Below are positions 24,011-35,456 of a stretch of 64,000 nt of DNA, one piece after another (position 1 is the stretch's first letter; every line of letters starts with the position of its first letter). The notes beneath the pieces were generated by a model. That model did not search any database. It was given only the letters and a program-made list of their open reading frames with translations, and had not been told where the DNA came from. A program made the translations under genes and the position numbers. The DNA comes from Climacteris rufus (Eukaryota; Chordata; Aves; Passeriformes; Climacteridae): the NCBI GenBank assembly GCA_013398175.1, contig VZRZ01007791.1, positions 478,991-542,990 on the forward strand, read 5' to 3'.

Positions 24011-27000
24011 GTGATTAGGAGGTATTCCTTCTCTTTGAGGTGTGCAGGTGCCAAGGACCTGATCTCTCCTGGTCAGAGCAGAAGAGGCCAAAGAGTCTAC
24101 ATCATGTCCTTGGCTGTGGTAGCTCACATGGGGTGATGTCCCACCTGGGAACAGGACTGTGCTGTGTCACCTGCAAGTGAGCTGATGAGAACCTTGCCAG
24201 CTTGGTGGCACCAGACAGGCCTTTCTCCAATGCTTTCACATATCTTTTAAAGAGTTTGTGACTAAGAGAAGGCAAAATTTAGCAGAAATCAGACAGGTAT
24301 GACTTACATCAAAAAGCTCACTTTTTTCTGGGACAATTTTTCCCCCATACCCATTCTTTCTGAGAGCAGCCCACGAGATCACAGAGGGAACCCGATTCAA
24401 AGTGCCAGTTAAACATGGGGATTTGTGCCATGTAATCAGATACCAGGTCTCTTCTATCTAGTCCTTGAGGAGGGTTGAATCCTGTCCCCAGGAAAGATAT
24501 TTTCATTCCACTTGAGCCCTCTGGACATTTCTGAAATCCACCCCTCTACACAGGTCTGTACAAGAGTTCCTTAGATTCACAGAAAAAAATCTTCAAAATA
24601 GGTTCAATTGGAATGGAAATACAGGCCTGTGGCAAGAAGACAAATTCCCTCTTTTTGAGTTGACCTTTTCTATTTCCATCCATACTGACTGATCTGTATT
24701 AGCATGAGAAACAGTATCATTTCAGTTGCAACACTTTTTGAAATCAGGTATTTTCCGAACTCCCTGCTCTATCTGGGGGAAGGTACATTTACTAGAGATT
24801 GAATCTAGAAGCATCCAGACTTCTGAGGTTGTACTGCATGAAATAGTTTAATTAGGTAATGGTACATCAGTATTTTTAGGAGAACTTTCATTTATTACAT
24901 GGAAGTGATCATAAAAGTTGAATGAGTTCTGGAAATAACTTGTTCTTTTCTGAGACTATTCAAAACCTCATCTTTATTTTTAGATTTAAAATCTGTCTTA
25001 ATTTTAAACTGTATAGATACAGTGTACTTAGAACATATATAATTAGAAAGGAGAAGTCTAGATTGCTCTAGATCAGGAGCAGTAAAATTTTCCTTAAGCC
25101 TGATAGTGGCATTGAATGTGGTTTACCATTGGAGACAAAATATTTCTTTATCATAAAATGACTTGCTTCTCAAATTCTTTCAGGTACAATCATCCATCAT
25201 CTGGGTCTGCTGGATGTAACCTCGATTCTATAGATACCGAGACAAACAGAAATGGAGGAATTCTCACCATTTAATAGCCTCTCTCCAGTCTTTTCTCTCC
25301 ATCTTCTCTCCTGCATAGGATGTGATATTGAACTCTAAGCCCAAAAGTTACATCAAGTGACCATACCCATAGGTCCAGTGCACTGTCAGTCCTGTACTTT
25401 CCGTACATCTGTGGAACTTATTTCCATTCACTGGATGATGTAGGAATTGTGTTTCTCATCATATTGCTTTCTCTATGGATTCTACCTGAAAGCTTCCTCA
25501 TTTTGAACGAGGCATCTTTAAAATGAAAGCACTCAGCTCCTATACCACAAAAGCATGAAACACTAAGGGGCAAAGAGAGAGCCTGGGTTTCTCAAAGCAT
25601 TTCTAAGAAAAGACCGTGAGTTTCAGCAGGTAAGGCTCCCTGCATTATGCAGTGGAAGATCTTAGAAGTAACAAATCAAGTGAATTATGCAGTGTTAAAA
25701 TACTAATAACTGCCCTAGAACCATAGGTTTTGAAGCATTAAGAAGTATATGTGCATTTCTTCATCAGAAATATTTAAGTGTGTACTGAAAATATAGCACT
25801 GACAAACCTCAGTGTACTGGTGTAGGCTTTCTTTAACAGCGGAAAGGAACAATCCTTAAACACAGGTGAGCAACCTTAATTGACCTGATCTTTGAAATAA
25901 CAGAAAACTACAGCACAGAGCACAATATGGCATGATTTTAAATAAGCTGCATAAAATTCTTGTACTGTTGGGTCACCAGCACATGCTCTAGATGAGGGAT
26001 GTATCACAAAGGAAAATTTGCATAGGAGATAAGTCTATTTTTCAGTTTCTATTTGTTGAACAGTGATTGTATCAGCACTGCAGATGCTACATTTCCCACT
26101 GAACTAGATGTTTTATGGTTCCTCATTATAGCGGTTGACTACATATATCTATATGTTTTAGAAGTAAAGGACACAAAGGGTCCTTTCCAAAGAGAACTCC
26201 TGAGCCTGCATATTACCCCATTATAATCCATATAACCAGGTCTGACCTAGTGTGGCAGCTTGCTGATATATTGCTGTAACAGCTACGTATACACATTGTG
26301 ATACAGTTCAGGCTATTACCAATAAAAGTCAGTTATTTGGCCTCTGACATTTATACAAGCCATAAATATCCAGAAATAAGAAAGCTAGATCCTGCTTTCC
26401 TACTTCTTGTCTTCCTAATGATGATTTTTTTTTCAAACTTGTTAACAGCCCTGTGTCCAAGAGCTGTTCAGCTCTATGCAGTCATTGTGCACATTTTCAT
26501 TTGCTTAAATAAATGCAAAACTTTCACTGAAGCTCCTTAGCAACAATTTTTCCCTCTGTGCTTTTGACACCTTAGTTATATTCCCTCTAGGTTACAAAAT
26601 GAAAAATCTTAGATGCTCTGACAAATAGTCCAGTTCTGATGTTTGTATTGTGATGTGCGTGCCTCCCAGGAATCATTTATAGTATAAAGCTAAAGCTGGT
26701 AGATCAGATCAAAATTCTTTTTTTATATATGATGCAGCTAAAACATTGCAAAATAAAAAATAAATGTAAAATAAAAATACATTTTCTTACATTTTACAAA
26801 GTAGAAACACAAGATATTTTTTAAAAAAAACAAATGTCCTCTGTACCAGGCACACTTGGACATATTCTGTTTTACATTGACTTCAGCCACTGCAACTCTC
26901 TTCTACCAGGCACCCATGAAATTTTTAAATACTTTCATTCAGCCTTGGCACAGTAGCTCCCAGATACACTTGGATGGTTTAATACATTTACTAAAACCTC

Positions 27001-28205
27001 TTGAGTCATCTGGTTCAGATAAAACCTGTGTAAACAGAGAGAAACTTCATGCCATACCCAAACTGTCCAATCTCAACACCAAAACTCACTCAAATGTGCC
27101 TGACTTCTGATTTAAAGAGCTAGTGGGACAATGTAACTCATCTAACTTGAGACATGAAGTAACGATTACTTGGAGAATTATATCTATTTTAACATTTAAA
27201 TACAAGATTTGCTGCCCAGCTTGATTGCCACAGTCACAAATGTGGGCTTATAGAGTAAATCCCACTGACCAGGCCTGGCAAAGCCACAGCCCTAAAGACA
27301 AAACTGTGCTCCAGGGGACTTAAGCTTAAAGGCCGTGTATAGGGATGGTGAGCAACAGCCTATAGCCCAGCTGGGGCCAGCCCATCTTCCCAGGTGGCCA
27401 GTTACTCTCTACCAAGTTAGGCAGAGTGCATGTCACCCAAGCACAATCCTAAGACAAACACAAATGAAGTATCTCATTGAACATTACCCTAGGAATTTGT
27501 GTCCTATTCTGAAACCTGATAAAGCCTTGACTACCAGCTTCATACCCTAAGATGTTTTTCCTGCACTGTCAGCATTTGTTCCCAGCCCCCCTCCTATCTT
27601 GCTGACATCCAAACTCTTCACCTCATGCCAGACTCCTGCCTTGCCCTTCTTTGACTTTTTCATGACTTCTCCAGTTCTTGGTCTTGTTTGTCGAGATTTG
27701 TCATCTTTCACTTTGAGTCAACTGAGTTTAACCAACAGGCAGGACCACCTGTGTCCCAGTCAACACAAACTGAATCAGATGACAGCTTGATTTCCACCAA
27801 GTTTGAGACTCCTGACTACTGTAAACATATAATAAATGTATAATACTGGAAACTTGTTGAGACTGGGAGATGATACACTCTGCTCAGTGGATTTTTTTTA
27901 ATTGAATGTAACATGATGAATTTTGGGAATGGCGCATATGCTCTCCTCCACAATTTCAAGAGGAATGTTGGAGGTGAGTTGAAGGGAGAAAAATGTATCA
28001 AAGGCTATTAAACACAAAGATATCATCTTTGGTGGAGGAAATCCCTGGACCACAAATCACTGAAAGATGGGGAAACACATCAGCAAAGTGTCACTGGCCC
28101 TACTCCATCCTGCTGCTGCCTGCAGTTGGACACAGATTTCCATGGTCCTCAGGTAGCCAGGGGGGAAATAATCATCAATATCTATAATCAACTGTATTTT
28201 TTGCT

Positions 28206-28231
28206 GGGATGGGGTGGGGGTGTGTAGGGGG
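28206..28231 (+). other. Canonical G-quadruplex motif
   Basis: Four G-tracts of 3, 4, 5 and 5 guanines are separated by loops of 2, 1 and 6 nt, meeting the G3+N1-7 rule. It sits in a locally GC-richer part of the window. Folding potential is predicted by rule, and no function is implied. Confidence 0.7.
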
Positions 28232-29755
28232 AAAGAAACTGGGAGAACTGAAGGTGGGAGTCCTACCATCTGCTTCATAGAAACTGCTTCAGGTACCCTT
28301 GCAACTGCCTGAATGCCAAAAAACTGACCAATGGCACCGATGGACATCTTCCAGAAGTATACCATCCCTGTATGGGTGTCTCCCTACAAAGTTTAAGGTA
28401 GCACCTTTCCAAATGACCTGCCTGCTAGTCAGAGAGAAGATGATGGTGGTGGGAAGAGGGAGTAACCCTAAGAACTCTTTGAGAGGGAAGGCAACAAGGG
28501 ACCTGCAGAGGGGAGAAAAGGGGACAAAGTGGAACAACACCCAACCCCTGCCAACAAAATACATCTTTGGTATGGGTTAGAGGCACCACAAAGCAAATGA
28601 TGTCCCAGGCACAGAGGGAAAAGTTGAACTTCTAAGGCCTCTGTAAGTAGAGAAGACCTGAAAGAATAGTCCCTGAGCTGGGCTGTGAGCTCAGATGTCA
28701 GATGCCCCAACAGGGATGAGCATCCTGATAGAAGGTGCATACAGGCTACATACCTCTAGTGTCAGGAGATGTCACTCCTTAAAGCCCTCCTAGCAGGAGG
28801 TGCAGAATTAAAATGTGGAAACTTGCTAAAAGGCTAAAGAAGATCACTCCACTTCTAGAAACCTGCGAAACACAGGGCTGGGCTGTGCACTGAAGGAGCA
28901 ATGGAGCCTGTTTCAGCTCATCACAAAGAAGGACAGGATCAGCAGCCTTTGAGCAGGGGTAGCACAAACCCTGAGCCCTAACACCGTTGTTTCTGAAAGC
29001 AGATGTGTTTCTTTCATGCCCTGAACGTGCTCACTCCTCAGCCCAGACCCCAAGTGCTGAGGAAAGGAGGGTGCCACCAGCCCCAGACGTGCAGGCAGGA
29101 GGTGCCTGAGGCAGGTGCGGAGACACCACAGCATGGGCGGCTGACACGTACCACAGCCTGGAGCTGTGGGATAACCTGAGCATCTGGCAAGTCTATCTGC
29201 TACAATGTTCTACACCATTTGTCCAAGATATTCTCTCCTCTCCCCCCATGTGACTCTGTGCAGTGACCTGGTGGACCCCTAGGAAGAGTCCAGCTCCAAT
29301 GCAATTAGCACAAACATCAGAAAACGTCTCCCTGTCGCACAACTCCATACAGCCAGGGCACAGCTTGAACATGTTTATTCTGTGCAAAGCTTATGAAGAA
29401 TTTGCATTAGAAAACAGAGACAAATGGAAATTTTGGCTTTCACTGCTGTTTTTAAAGGAAGTGCCACCCAAGGAGCTATTTACCTATTATCTAGATTCTG
29501 TTGTTGATAGCACTAGCTTTGCAATATGAATTTTTAAAATTTATTTAAAGCAATATTAGGAAATGCATTTTACACCATGTAATTATATTAATAAAGAAAT
29601 TTGTTTAATGCTAAATATTTATTCTTCTCTCCCTGTAATCATACTTTTGATGCTGCATACATTTAAAATGAAAAAATGCATTTTCAAATGTCTTCAACCT
29701 GGTTTATGATTATTTGCTAATCACAATCCATTAAAACCTTTATGTTTTGAGTGGA

Positions 29756-29832
29756 GGGTTTGGGTTTTGGTGTTTTTGCTTCTTGGTTTGTTGTGGTGTT
29801 TTTTTTTTAATGGTTTGTTTTGCTTTGGTTGG
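29756..29832. repeat. G/T-rich low-complexity tract
   Basis: GGGTTTGGGTTTTGG is followed by T runs broken by G, similar in character to the tract beside the CR1 at 8148. No CR1 body adjoins it. Confidence 0.8.
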
Positions 29833-30132
29833 CACAGTGAAAAAAGTAATTTGGGTTTAGCATGCAGAATTTAACTAAGCTTTATTTATTTTATTGTCAA
29901 AAGTAATAATAGGGAGTAATTTAAGTACTTTGAAGATGTGCATTTAGTGGTCTTTGAAGCATAATCCCATTAAGATTAATAATGAATTACATCTGAGAAA
30001 GACTATGTCCCTTAATGGTAATGTCTTTTGCAATGTGGATAAATCACTCAATGTAACAGTAAAGACAATTGTGCAGAGAAGCTGTAGTTGCATTGGTTTG
30101 GGAGTTGCATTTGATGTTGGAAGTGTCTAATT

Positions 30133-30165
30133 TTGGTGTTTGTTTGTTTTGTTTTGTTTCTGTGT
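30133..30165. repeat. (TTTG)n/(TTTTG)n low-complexity tract
   Basis: TTTG and TTTTG units lie about 30 bp upstream of the first recognisable base of the next CR1 fragment. Confidence 0.8.
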
Positions 30166-30195
30166 AGAAGAGACTCATGGTCATTGAAAACAATT

Positions 30196-30788
30196 GGGTG
30201 CATCAGGCACAGCACCCCCAGCTGAGAGAGAGAGGGGACTGTCCTGGTCTGCTCTGCACTGAGGTGGCCTCACCTTGAGTCCTGGGGAAAGTTTTGGGTG
30301 CCACAACATAAGACGGATATAAAGGTGTTAGAGATCACCCAAAGGATAACTATGAAGATGCTGAAGGGTCTAAAGGGGAAGCCATGTGAGGAGTAGCTGA
30401 GTTGTCTTGGCTTCTTCAGCCTGGACTAAACTGAGGGGAGACTTCACTGAAGTTACAACTTCCTCATGAGGCAAAGCAGAGGGGCAGGCACAGATCTCTG
30501 CTCTGTGGTGAGCAGTGACAGGGCCCGAGGGAATGGCCTGAAGCTGTGTCAGGAGAGGTTTAGGTTGGGGATTAGAAAAAGCTTCTTCACCCAGAGGGTG
30601 TTTGGGCACTGGAACAGACTCCCCAGGGAAGTGGTCACAGCACCAAGCCTGACAGAGCTCAAGGAGCATTTGGATAATGCTCTCAGGCATGTGTTGTGAC
30701 TCTGGGGTTATCCTGTGCTGGGCCAGGAGTTGGACTCGATGATCCTTGTTGGTCCTTTCTAATTCAGGTAATTCTATAATTCTGTGAT
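30196..30788 (+). mobile_element. CR1 LINE fragment, longest copy in window
   Basis: About 590 bp collinear with the CR1 3' region. In order: 'GGTGCATCAGGCACAGC', 'CTGCTCTGCACTGAGGTGGCC', 'TTTTGGGTGCCACAA', 'AAGGGGAAGCCATGTGAGGAG', 'TTCAGCCTGGACT', 'GAGCAGTGACAGGGCCCGAG', 'TTCACCCAGAGGGTG', 'GGGCACTGGAACAG', 'GAGTTGGACTCGATGATCC'. It ends in AATTCTATAATTCTGTGATT, the CR1 terminal octamers. In the sense frame it encodes the C-terminal part of the ORF2 endonuclease/reverse-transcriptase protein, with in-frame stops upstream of 30466. From 30466 to 30699 it is open for 77 codons, including the family's HWNRLPREVV motif, to a stop near the expected ORF2 end. 5'-truncated and inactive. Confidence 0.97.
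30466..30699 (+). pseudogene. Remnant of CR1 ORF2 C-terminus
   Basis: A 77-codon open remnant inside the CR1 copy. It retains the C-terminal tail that follows the CR1 reverse-transcriptase domain: a 'SDRARGNGLKL' block, 'RKSFFTQRV', 'HWNRLPREVV' and 'PSLTELKEHLDNAL'. The endonuclease and the catalytic RT residues lie far upstream in a full element and are absent here. It begins at an accidental Met; the frame upstream is broken by stops. It should not be annotated as a host gene. Confidence 0.85.
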
Positions 30789-31509
30789 TTGTGCAGAGCC
30801 ATACCCAGAGATGACCAGCTCCCTCAAACAATCACCATCCCATGACTGCAAACCTCACTGGAATCGTTCCGCCATTGCCAAAGGTTTCCCAGCAGGTCTT
30901 GATCATGGTGTGCACAGAAAACTTGGAGCAGCCAAGATGGGCTGCAGAGCTAAATGCTGAAGAGAATGTAGCTGACCTAGTTGTAGCTTGGCTCAATAAA
31001 CTGTGCTCCTGAGCAACCCATATGGTCTTTCACAGATATCAGCACCCAGGATATCAACTTCAAACTTCACTCAGTGGTGCTGCAGTGCCCCAGAGGGGAG
31101 AGATCCTGCTTCTTTGCCAGAAACGGCAGCATTTTTTGTGACATGCATAACTATGAAGTAAAAGGTGGATTGATGCCAAGCATGGTTTGGCTCTTTTAAG
31201 AGGAAGAGGAATGCACCCAAGGACTGAAACAGAGTCTGCAAAGGAAAGCCCTAATTTATGGCTAACACTGGCCTGACAAAGAAGCCATTTCCCTTTGGCA
31301 TCCCTTCAGGTCCTTGTAGCAGACACCTGGTTGGACAGCTCTCCATTCCCACTCAGGTAGGATAAACATCACTGGGAGGACACCAGGCAGAAGCTCCTCC
31401 CATGCCCTGCCATTACATTCGTGTCAGTCAGCTAAGACTTCATCCTGCTTAATTTATAAGAGCTAAAGAGATCACATTACACACTGGTACAACCACAAGA
31501 TCAGTGCTG

Positions 31510-31960
31510 CTTTGCCCAGAAAATAATGGTATATGTCGCTTCTGATTACAATTGGTTCAAGGGGGCAACAAACCTCACAGTATGTGCAGCCTTCAAAGCA
31601 CCTATTAAAAATACATTTTTATGTTGTAATCGCTTACTAAGAAAGATGCATCGATCTCTTTCCCTCACATCCGAGAAGCAATTGCACAGATGTATTCAGA
31701 AGAATGCACATAATATACTTGAAAAACTAAGCGTGAAAAATCAGTTTAGATTTCACTGAGTGTGAATTTGGGGAGAAAAATTATCCTTCCACCTTCTCAC
31801 TACTAATGCAGTAGAGTTTATTTTTGAATGAAGGCAATATGAGTTTAAATTAAATGTCAAATATAATTTAACATTAAAGCATGAAGTGGCTGAGCATGTG
31901 CGTGTCAAAGCTAGCAGCTCTTCTGAGTGGTTAATTGCTATCTACAAAATAATAACCTAT
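31510..31960. promoter_or_regulatory. Candidate conserved noncoding element
   Basis: A repeat-free block with a high-complexity word mix. It includes TGATTACAATTGG, TTGTAATCGCTTAC, GATGCATCGATC and GGTTAATTGC, and CpGs survive in AT-rich surroundings. A 77-codon frame (31526-31759) crosses it without recognisable features. Its texture resembles vertebrate enhancers. The regulatory role is inferred. Confidence 0.25.
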
Positions 31961-32829
31961 AAAAAGATCTCTCATTTTCAGTAGTGAGGCTTAAATTTAC
32001 TGTACTGGAATAATTCTAACAAAATAGATCTTAGAAGCCTTTTTAGTCACCCATGCCACATGAAGACACACAATACCAAATAAAAACATCTGCAATCTGG
32101 CTGCCTACTTCTCAGAGAGATGTCTAGACTCCTTTTATAATCAGCAATGAGAAACAGACACTTCTAGGCTGTAGTTCATCTTGTCCTAAACTAGATATCT
32201 AAAATAGGCCAGAAGAATCACATCTGAAAAATGCCCATTTCTCTGCACTGACTGTAAAGGGAGCCAGCAGTGATTAATTCAGAGGTAGAAAGCTACAAGG
32301 CAATGTGTAGTTTTGATTATTTTCTGCCAACAAGATAAACTGATCAGTGCTGCAATTATATATATTTTTTTCACTGACACCTGATAGGTAACTATTATTA
32401 GTGTTAGAAAGCAACTACTTTATGCAATGTGCTGCCCACTTTAGAAAGTAGTGAAATCCTTGACAAAAGAAACTCCCAGTCTGAGACTTGAGCTCTGGGG
32501 CAGAACTCCAGAAAGACATTACAACAGTCAAAACAATGAACACTGAGCAAAACTGTCCCCAGGAACCTAACCTTCCCTGCAGTTGCTTAATTCTAGTTAC
32601 AGTAATAGTCCCATAGGGCAGATATAGACAACTTTTTAAATGAATTGTTGGCTACCAGTGGGCAGAAGTCTGTGTGCTGTAGTAAAATGGACGGGCTGGA
32701 AACCACCACTCTGAGTTTTACTTGAAGGAAGGGGCAGTTGCACTAGGGGAGAACAAAACAGAGAGGACATCACATGCTTTTTATATTGGTATACTCCCAT
32801 CTCAAGGTTAAGCTATAAATTATTTTTCC

Positions 32830-32842
32830 TTTTTTTTTTTTT
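32830..32842. repeat. Poly-T tract (13 nt)
   Basis: An uninterrupted T run with no adjacent element body recognised. Confidence 0.95.
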
Positions 32843-33395
32843 CCCTGTTTAATGGTATTCCTAAATATGTAAAAGTAAATAATACAAAAAAATCTGACTC
32901 AAGTGCATTCGGAACAGCTAGACAAAATCCTGATATGTGAAGTTAACGGCAAAGCTATCATGGACTTCAATGACTTCAACTGATTCACAACTTCAATCCT
33001 TCAGCATTTAGAACAACTAAGGACTAACAACTAAAAATCTAAGAAGTTTGCCAGAATATGAAATAAAAGTATGTCATTGTAATGTTTCTATACAACTATT
33101 TCTGCAAGAAGAAGGAGGAAGAAATTTGAGATAAAACAAGAAATTATTTTTGTGAAGGCATTATCACTGGGGTCAATGAATATGAAAACAATAAACGATA
33201 ATTTTAATCATCGTGATTTCTTGTTTGTTTCCAAAGTGCTATTTCCAGTAATACAGAAGATTTGATATAAAAGTTGACAAGGGTTATGCAAGTTACGTGA
33301 TGGAGAGTATCAGAAAGCTAAATTAACAGAGAAATGTGAAGACTAAATACACCTTAAATAGAAAGAATTACTACATAATCATAAAAACACAGAGC

Positions 33396-33425
33396 TAGAT
33401 TTCTAAATCAGTTAGATTTCTAAAT
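33396..33425. repeat. Short direct repeat, 13-nt unit
   Basis: TAGATTTCTAAAT occurs at 33396-33408 and 33413-33425, separated by 4 nt. Confidence 0.85.
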
Positions 33426-33649
33426 GCTAGATACAATACGGAGTGAATAATATGGATGAAAGAAATGGAGGGTAAGCAGGAACCACAGGGGAAGGAGTAC
33501 ACAATTCCTGTCCAAAATTTTCTAGCTAAACAGATGCCTCTAAGTGCTACAGAGCTGCCTTTTTACTTTATGACTAAAAACTAAGCAAGGTTTAAGTTTC
33601 TTTGAAAATTACTGTGTTTGCTCTCCAATGTCCAAAGTCAGCACAGACA

Positions 33650-33990
33650 GCAGAGAAGGGCCCAACACGGGGCAAGGCCAAGTCGGCTCATACTCTGGTG
33701 CCACAGCCACGCTCCGTGCAGCCATTGCCAAATGTGCAAATTTGCAGGATTCTTTTACACAGTGGCACGAGCCTTGGGCACGCTGCTGACATCCTCCACT
33801 GCTGCCAGCTTGGCCAATGCTCGCCCTCCCTGTGGGCAGTCGGATGCCAGCCATGAGCTCCTCCTGCCCGCTGGATCTGGGCTCAGGGGCTGCCACATTG
33901 GCAAGGGCATCTCAGCACTATCAGAGCAGCCCTGAACCACCTTGCCTGCAGCAGGGGGCACAGGCCTTGGTCTGCCAAAGCAACAGTGTC
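33650..33990. other. GC-rich pocket with overlapping open frames
   Basis: About 340 bp, rich in G+C and holding about ten CpGs, within AT-rich DNA. Frames of 60-105 codons are open on both strands (for example 33618-33935 plus and 33609-33896 minus), a composition effect. The translations resemble no family I know. It lies just upstream of the CR1 at 34197 but does not match CR1. An orphan CpG-rich element or decayed insertion is possible. Confidence 0.5.
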
Positions 33991-34196
33991 TGTTTGTAGC
34001 TGGAGAGGTTCAGCAGTCATAGGAGTCAATCCTCATCCTTGTGATCTCTGGCTGATAAAGGCAGTGAGGACCAGAGTGTTATTTCCAGCCTAAGGGGAGT
34101 GTGCACAGGACATTCCTCCTCTGCTGCCATCCTCCCCTTGCCATGAACAGGCACAGAGAGGCTTAAGGTTATTTCATGCTCTTAGCTAAGGTCTAA

Positions 34197-34618
34197 GTTG
34201 GTGAAGGGCCTGGAGTGGAAGCTATAGGAAGAGTGGCTGAGGTCACTTGGTCTGTTCAGCCTGGAGAGGAGGGGACTGAGGGGACACCTCATTGCAGTTA
34301 CAACTTCCTTGTGAGGGGAAGAGGAGGGGCAGGATCTCTTCTCTCTGGTGAGCAGTGACAGGACCTGAGGGAATGGCCTCAAGCTGTGTCAGGGGAGGTT
34401 TTGGTCAGATATCAGGAAAAGCTTCTTGACCTAGAGGGTGGTTGGGCACTGGAACAGGATCCCCAGTGAAGCAGTCACAGCACCAAGCCTGTCAGAGTTT
34501 GAGAAGAATTTGGACAATGCTCTCAGGCACATGTTGTGACTTTTGGGGAAGGTCCTGTGCAGGCCTGGGAGTTGGACTTGATTATTCTTGTGGGTACCTT
34601 CTAACTCAGCTTAATCAT
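34197..34618 (+). mobile_element. CR1 LINE fragment, same subfamily as 30196 copy
   Basis: Collinear with the downstream two-thirds of the copy at 30196-30788: 'GTGAAGGGCCTGGAG', 'CACTTGGTCTGTTCAGCCTGG', 'GAGCAGTGACAGGACCTGAG', 'AAGCTGTGTCAGGGGAGG', 'GGGCACTGGAACAG', 'CAGCACCAAGCCTGTCAGAG', 'GGAGTTGGACTTGAT'. It ends near CTTAATCATTT, where the terminal octamers have decayed. Same orientation, about 3.4 kb away. The ORF2 C-terminal frame is broken by substitutions and indels. 5'-truncated and inactive. Confidence 0.96.
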
Positions 34619-35436
34619 TTTTTTAATTCTTTCCACTCTGGTGACTGGTAGGAGTTTGCTGATGTGGCTTCTCCACAGGCAGCTTGTGTTGAGCTGTTTA
34701 CAACCTCAGTGTCTGCACTGAGACTTCTGCCAACCCTCTGCTGTGTGGGCTCATGAACAGATATAAGGACTACCTGGCAATGGGCATGGGTCCACACCAC
34801 GGAAAGTAGAAGAAGAAGGCTGTGATAATCATATTTTCCTCATTTCAGAGGTATCCTAACAATCTGTCTTTCCCACCCAAGACAGAAAAAGCCAAAGAAA
34901 GACTGGAACTTTACTGGGTAGAAAAAACACCTACTCAGATTACTGAAAAAACAGCGTAATATCCAGGGGATGCTGTAGCACTCTGTGAAGTGACTTGCAT
35001 TGAACTTGCATTTTGAGAGGGACAAGAACATCCCTGTGCAGTGACTCCAGTGATTCCATGGTGAGAACAGACAGTGGGTCAGAAGGAAAGGCCTGTGCAG
35101 AAACCACGGCAGTAAAACTCTGGCAGGGCAAATGTTACTTAATCTGGCATAAGGTCTGATGATACCCTTTCAGCCAGGAATATTATCTATTTAGTTGTGA
35201 GTGATTCTGAACTGGTGCAGTATGATGCAGATTAATCACTGATTTGTGTCATCTAGTTTCTCGTTTTTCAACATAGCTTGGATTCTTGGGCTACTGTGTA
35301 GGCCTAGAGATCTCTACACCTGCTACCTGAAGTCTGATAAGCTGCTCCCATCAATGCCATGAGGCTTTATTAACATAACCCATCCACCAGCAACTCTGTC
35401 TTCTGTATACTTGAGGTAATAATGAATGTTTTAAAA

Positions 35437-35456
35437 TAAGAAGTAATTACTTCTTA
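35437..35456. promoter_or_regulatory. Perfect 20-bp palindrome centred on TAATTA
   Basis: TAAGAAGTAATTACTTCTTA equals its own reverse complement over all 20 bases. The centre is GTAATTAC, the paired/Q50-type homeodomain core in palindromic form. A second GTAATTAC follows at 35460-35467. It could be a homeodomain dimer site or an accidental palindrome. Symmetry is seen directly; binding is inferred. Confidence 0.35.

Larger units (their letters stand above)
24011..30195. other. Unique noncoding sequence with low-complexity patches
   Basis: Short open frames only (up to 102 codons). There is a modestly GC-richer stretch around 28050-29180, where several short frames are open on both strands, and an A-rich patch at 26750-26840. 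G/T-rich tracts lie at 29756-29832 and 30133-30165. No gene was recognised. Confidence 0.75.
30789..34196. other. Unique sequence between two CR1 copies
   Basis: Holds the candidate regulatory block at 31510-31960, a T13 run at 32830-32842 and a small imperfect tandem repeat (TAGATTTCTAAAT twice, 33396-33425). The GC pocket at 33650-33990 is also here. Open frames are short. No gene was recognised. Confidence 0.75.

Noticed and set aside
30370..30831. 153-codon minus-strand open frame
   Set aside because: It is antisense to a CR1 fragment; the element's own sense strand explains the sequence.
34182..34651. Open frames on both strands across the CR1 at 34197
   Set aside because: Fragments of a decayed retroelement, not host genes.
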